Part shown: positions 61,321-64,000 of the stretch, piece after piece | Layout: each line of letters opens with the position of its first letter | Numbering within the stretch: position 1 is the stretch's first letter | Assembly (NCBI GenBank): GCA_977006965.1 | Contig: OZ345352.1 | Location: 1,922,001 to 1,986,000 of the forward strand | Direction of reading: 5' to 3' | Source of the DNA: Phymatolithon calcareum | Lineage: Eukaryota; Rhodophyta; Florideophyceae; Hapalidiales | Length of the DNA: 64,000 nt | Position numbers and translations under genes: made by a program | Notes under the pieces: generated by a model | Databases searched by the model: none | The model's input: only the letters and a program-made list of their open reading frames with translations | What the model was told of the DNA's origin: nothing

Positions 61321-61774
61321 GCTATAAAAGGCTGCGATATCTTTCCATTTTGTCTCCCTGCCGCAATAACCATCCATTGGACACTCCAATCTGAGGCTAC
61401 ATTCACTGCGTCACCGCCAGAAAAATGTCTACCACGCGATCCAGACCGAGTACCGCCAATTCAAACACAGAAGACCCGCCGCCGCCGCCAGTCCTTGAGC
61501 TTCCAGAGTCAATTTGGGAATGGTGGCAGAAGAAACTGAAATTTGGGAGGATCATTGCTTGAATTCCCGTCTACCGGAAGTGGTTTAGCAGTGCTAGGAA
61601 CATGCTCGAATAAATCAACGAGTTCCTGCTACTATTTTTCCTCTTCCAGATCTTTACAATTTGAAGCTTTGTTTTGATTTCAATTTCTATCTCTGATTCG
61701 CTACACATTCTAAACATAATTTCAGTTAATGTTCTTTGCTCTTTTAGTTCAAGAACGGCGAAGAAGATATTGAA
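61321..61774. other. Unassigned sequence
   Basis: Short non-coding stretch. A (ccg)n-like run is at about 61470-61485. No repeat partner noticed. Confidence 0.3.
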
Positions 61775-62120
61775 TTTACAATGCGATACCTATAAGCGGT
61801 TGCTTTCAGATTCAGCGACATAACGCAAACACATAAGGATGGTACGCGATATGGTCAGCGATTTCAAATATGATATTGCAGAGAAGTCAAATCTCAAGAA
61901 ACACGTGATCGCTCTGCATAAGAAAGGAACCCTCACGAATGTGACATATGCGACATGTTCAATTTTACAGGTCGACTTAGAAGACACGTGATCATCTGTC
62001 ATCATAGGCTGCGCCCATAGGACTGCGGGGTCTGCGGTTTCACTTTTATACAACGGACCGACCTGCAGAAGCATCTCAGAGCCGCGCACAGTTACACAAA
62101 GCCTGACTGCTCCTCGTAGC
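61775..62120 (+). pseudogene. C2H2 zinc-finger protein relic
   Basis: Four degenerate fingers can be read in two frames. The last two are clear: C-D-I-C-x11-H-x4-H (about 61940-62005), then, after H-R-L-R-P and a TAG where Tyr is usual, C-G-V-C-x12-H-x4-H (about 62026-62090). It ends at a TAG at 62118-62120. The two upstream fingers keep R-K-H-I-R-M and N-L-K-K-H-V-I-A-L-H but have lost cysteines, contain a stop, and are separated from the last pair by a frameshift. C2H2 arrays bind DNA. This is the only non-transposon protein relic seen, although zinc fingers can also be carried by transposons. Confidence 0.75.
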
Positions 62121-62177
62121 TCTGTACCTTTATCGTTACATTCCTTCTGACTTTTTTTTGATCATGTGCCGCACACG

Positions 62178-64000
62178 CACGGCCCGAGCCAATTTGATTG
62201 CTGTGGATTGCTGTCTATCAAGCAATCTCGCAATCTACTTGCTCCCAGAATATTTTTGCTATCCCAACTGCAATCCCACCGCTCAACAGGAAGCAATCCC
62301 TACTGCAATTCAACGATTCGCAAGTAATCCCAACTTCAATTCAATAAATTTGCTACCTTTTCTGAGGCGTACGTCCAAACTTCTGTCCATACCTCACATT
62401 CGCTTTCCCAGAGCGATTCTTTGAGCCACGGACAATTGGCCATTGGCCTTATTGTTGGACTGGGACGGTGAGATTTCAGACGATACAGAACGCAGTATTT
62501 TGCAGGCATCTTCTCGCTGATTCTCTGGCGTTGAATCTTTATTACGCCAGACTCGAAATGCGGGCTATGTACGATCAGAGCACTTGAGGAAGTGTACGCT
62601 GTACCCAATTGCATTCATACAGAGGAGGGGACATATCATCTCCTCCACTCCGAATAGCGTCATTGAGCTCATCAATACCGTGCATGAGAAAACGGGAGGC
62701 TTTGTTTCTGCAACTCAACAGTGACAACGTTAATCTCCGAAAATTGCTTGGCGAGCGATTCATGTTCAGAGATGACTCCGAAGATTCAGCTACTCTTATT
62801 AGAGCATTTCGGATAAGCTTATAGCTTGTCAACATCTGGTAGATGCTGGACCATCGGGTATGATTATTCAAAACGGGGCAGAGATCCTTAATATTTCTTA
62901 GTAAAGCTCGGTTTTTAGGCCACTCTTGCAAAAACTTCATCTTGCTGTGAACTGATTCAATAGTGTCTTGCATCCGCGCATCAGCGTCGATCATTCTACG
63001 AACTTCTAGATACAGCTTATGCTTGTTGCAGCCCACATGATAAATCTCCATAAAGTCTGCGATACATTTGTTTACGCTGCAACTGTCGGCCAACTGGCAC
63101 AGTACCCACTCGTGGACATTCACTCCGAACAAGTGAAAAACATCTTCGAAAAAGCGAATACATACCCTGGCTGAGAAACTAGCTCCCTTCTGCTTCATCA
63201 TTTCGTCCTTGATTTTACGTTCGATTATCTCAACGAGTTTGAAAAGTGTTTCTTTAAAAGTACGGATGCAGAATACAGAACCGTATTTAGTGAAGTTTCG
63301 GATTTCCTTATCATTGACGAATGAAATGGGAAGATTCTTCAAAACAATCAAACGCATGTAGCCGTACATGGCCTTTTCGCACTCGTACAATTTCAAAAAC
63401 ACAGATGATCGAGCATTTTGCAGCGTCCCTGCTGCCAGGGTCTCTTGGACTGCGGCACAGTACAGGTCGAGTAAATGCTGCTCATCTCCTCCAGCTACAC
63501 AGGACTTGAGATGTCGGTACGGATTAGAATATCCCTTGCCCTTCTCGAAAAACACTTCTCCGTTTTCAGTGCAAAGAGAAGTTTTGGGGCACTTGTACAC
63601 GAGCAACGTAACATTAAGTCGCACGACTGCCCCAGTTCGACCACAAAAATCCTTCCTCTGCTCCCGTATCTTGGTCATAAACATTTCAACAACGCTTTTG
63701 GGACTTGGTTTAGCTATGGAGCTCGACATATGTCAGGAAGGTGGGTAAGAATCAGAAATCGAAAATGTGAACTGTATTGCAGATTGAGGAATGCATCTTG
63801 GGTGATTACCTGCCCAGCTGAACAGATCTCATTATATAAACAACGCTCTTGGGCTGCAGCATAGTGGGTTCCGGAAATAGAATGCATTCAAAACGTGGCT
63901 GATGGCTCATTTACTTATTAGAGAATTGCGCACATGGAAACCACAGAATTACACGATGCTGGTACCTTTCTCAAGACGATGAGCAGTAATTTATTGAACA
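62178..64000 (-). mobile_element. Second hAT element, runs out of the window
   Basis: The left end at about 62178 (cacggcccgagccaatttgattgc) resembles the terminal repeat of the hAT element at 10483. Subterminal caat/attg motifs follow to 62345. The transposase reads leftward from 63729. The right end lies beyond base 64000, so the target duplication cannot be checked. Confidence 0.6.
62336..63729 (-). pseudogene. hAT transposase, frameshifted and lacking the dimerisation domain
   Basis: The first 384 codons are open (63729 to 62575). A BED-like finger (C-P-K-T-S-L-C ... H-L-K-S-C, about residues 49-82) would bind the termini. The RNase H-like catalytic part includes V-L-N-N-H-T-R-W-S-S-I-Y-Q-M (about 300-313). 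Near 62580-62610 the frame changes and continues as a 92-codon frame (62336-62614) with H-F-E-S-G-V-I-K-I-Q, equivalent to H-F-E-S-S-V-V-K-I-Q in the other hAT gene. The expected W-S and F-E-S-L-L-F-L-K dimerisation block is absent. Probably inactive, and internally deleted near its 3' end. Confidence 0.8.

Noticed and set aside
1-64000. A multi-gene cellular system such as defence or a biosynthetic cluster
   Set aside because: No cooperating host genes are visible. Recognisable coding content is transposon-derived apart from one zinc-finger relic.

Overview
This window looks like repeat-dense chromosomal DNA from a eukaryote. I see no intact host gene, operon, rRNA or convincing tRNA. Nearly every recognisable coding sequence belongs to a transposable element: one Ty1/copia element, one Ty3/gypsy element, several LINE families, two hAT elements and a pogo-like remnant. 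Only a decayed C2H2 zinc-finger gene (about 61.77-62.12 kb) may be of host origin. The taxon is not fixed. The gypsy polyprotein has the W-L-D-D polymerase box and overall layout I associate with oomycete-type gypsy elements, while the copia element has a Q-V-D-D box and the LINE ORF1 resembles elements I associate with early-diverging fungi. A protist or basal fungus is plausible, at low confidence.

Layout. 1-4975: copia gag-protease-integrase-RT-RNase H, cut by the window edge and carrying a frameshift and one stop. 4976-8070: unassigned. 8070-10300: decayed plus-strand LINE, split by an unidentified insert. 10296-13625: minus-strand LINE remnant split by a 2.38-kb hAT element with a perfect 8-bp target duplication. 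14.36-14.84 kb: pogo-like remnant. 14.64-24.79 and 24.80-38.13 kb: two direct tandem copies of a unit of about 6.2 kb that appears non-coding. Copy 1 later gained two LINEs and a LINE tail. Copy 2 gained a LINE that was itself entered by a complete, very young gypsy element (187-bp LTRs differing at one base). 38.1-40.4 kb: LINE tails in an older repeat. 40.42-45.81 kb: full-length LINE with both ORFs open. 45.8-53.1 kb: largely unassigned. 53.1-54.0 kb: second copy of the 10-13 kb LINE remnant, split by another LINE. 54.63-59.65 kb: full-length LINE with a frameshift and two stops, facing a truncated relative (59.97-61.31 kb). 61.8-64 kb: zinc-finger relic and a second hAT element.

Two themes stand out. 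First, three pairs of paralogous segments in the window (the tandem duplication, the 10-13/53-54 kb pair and the 39-40/50 kb inverted pair) preserve filled and empty sites for one another, so insertion ends, target duplications and insertion order can be read directly. Second, the LINEs share unusual features: an ORF1 zinc ribbon with identical C-x2-C-x20-C-x2-C spacing, a C-terminal H-R-x-L-A-x-K-W...R-F-P-P motif where a zinc knuckle is often found, and a stem-loop just before the AATAAA-like signal, followed by family-specific tails (C-rich, TTC, ATCC or A-rich). The most novel candidate is a Tudor-like module inserted in the RNase H domain of the LINE at 19.1-21.7 kb. The neighbouring gypsy element ends in a chromodomain, so two unrelated retroelements here appear to carry chromatin-reader modules.
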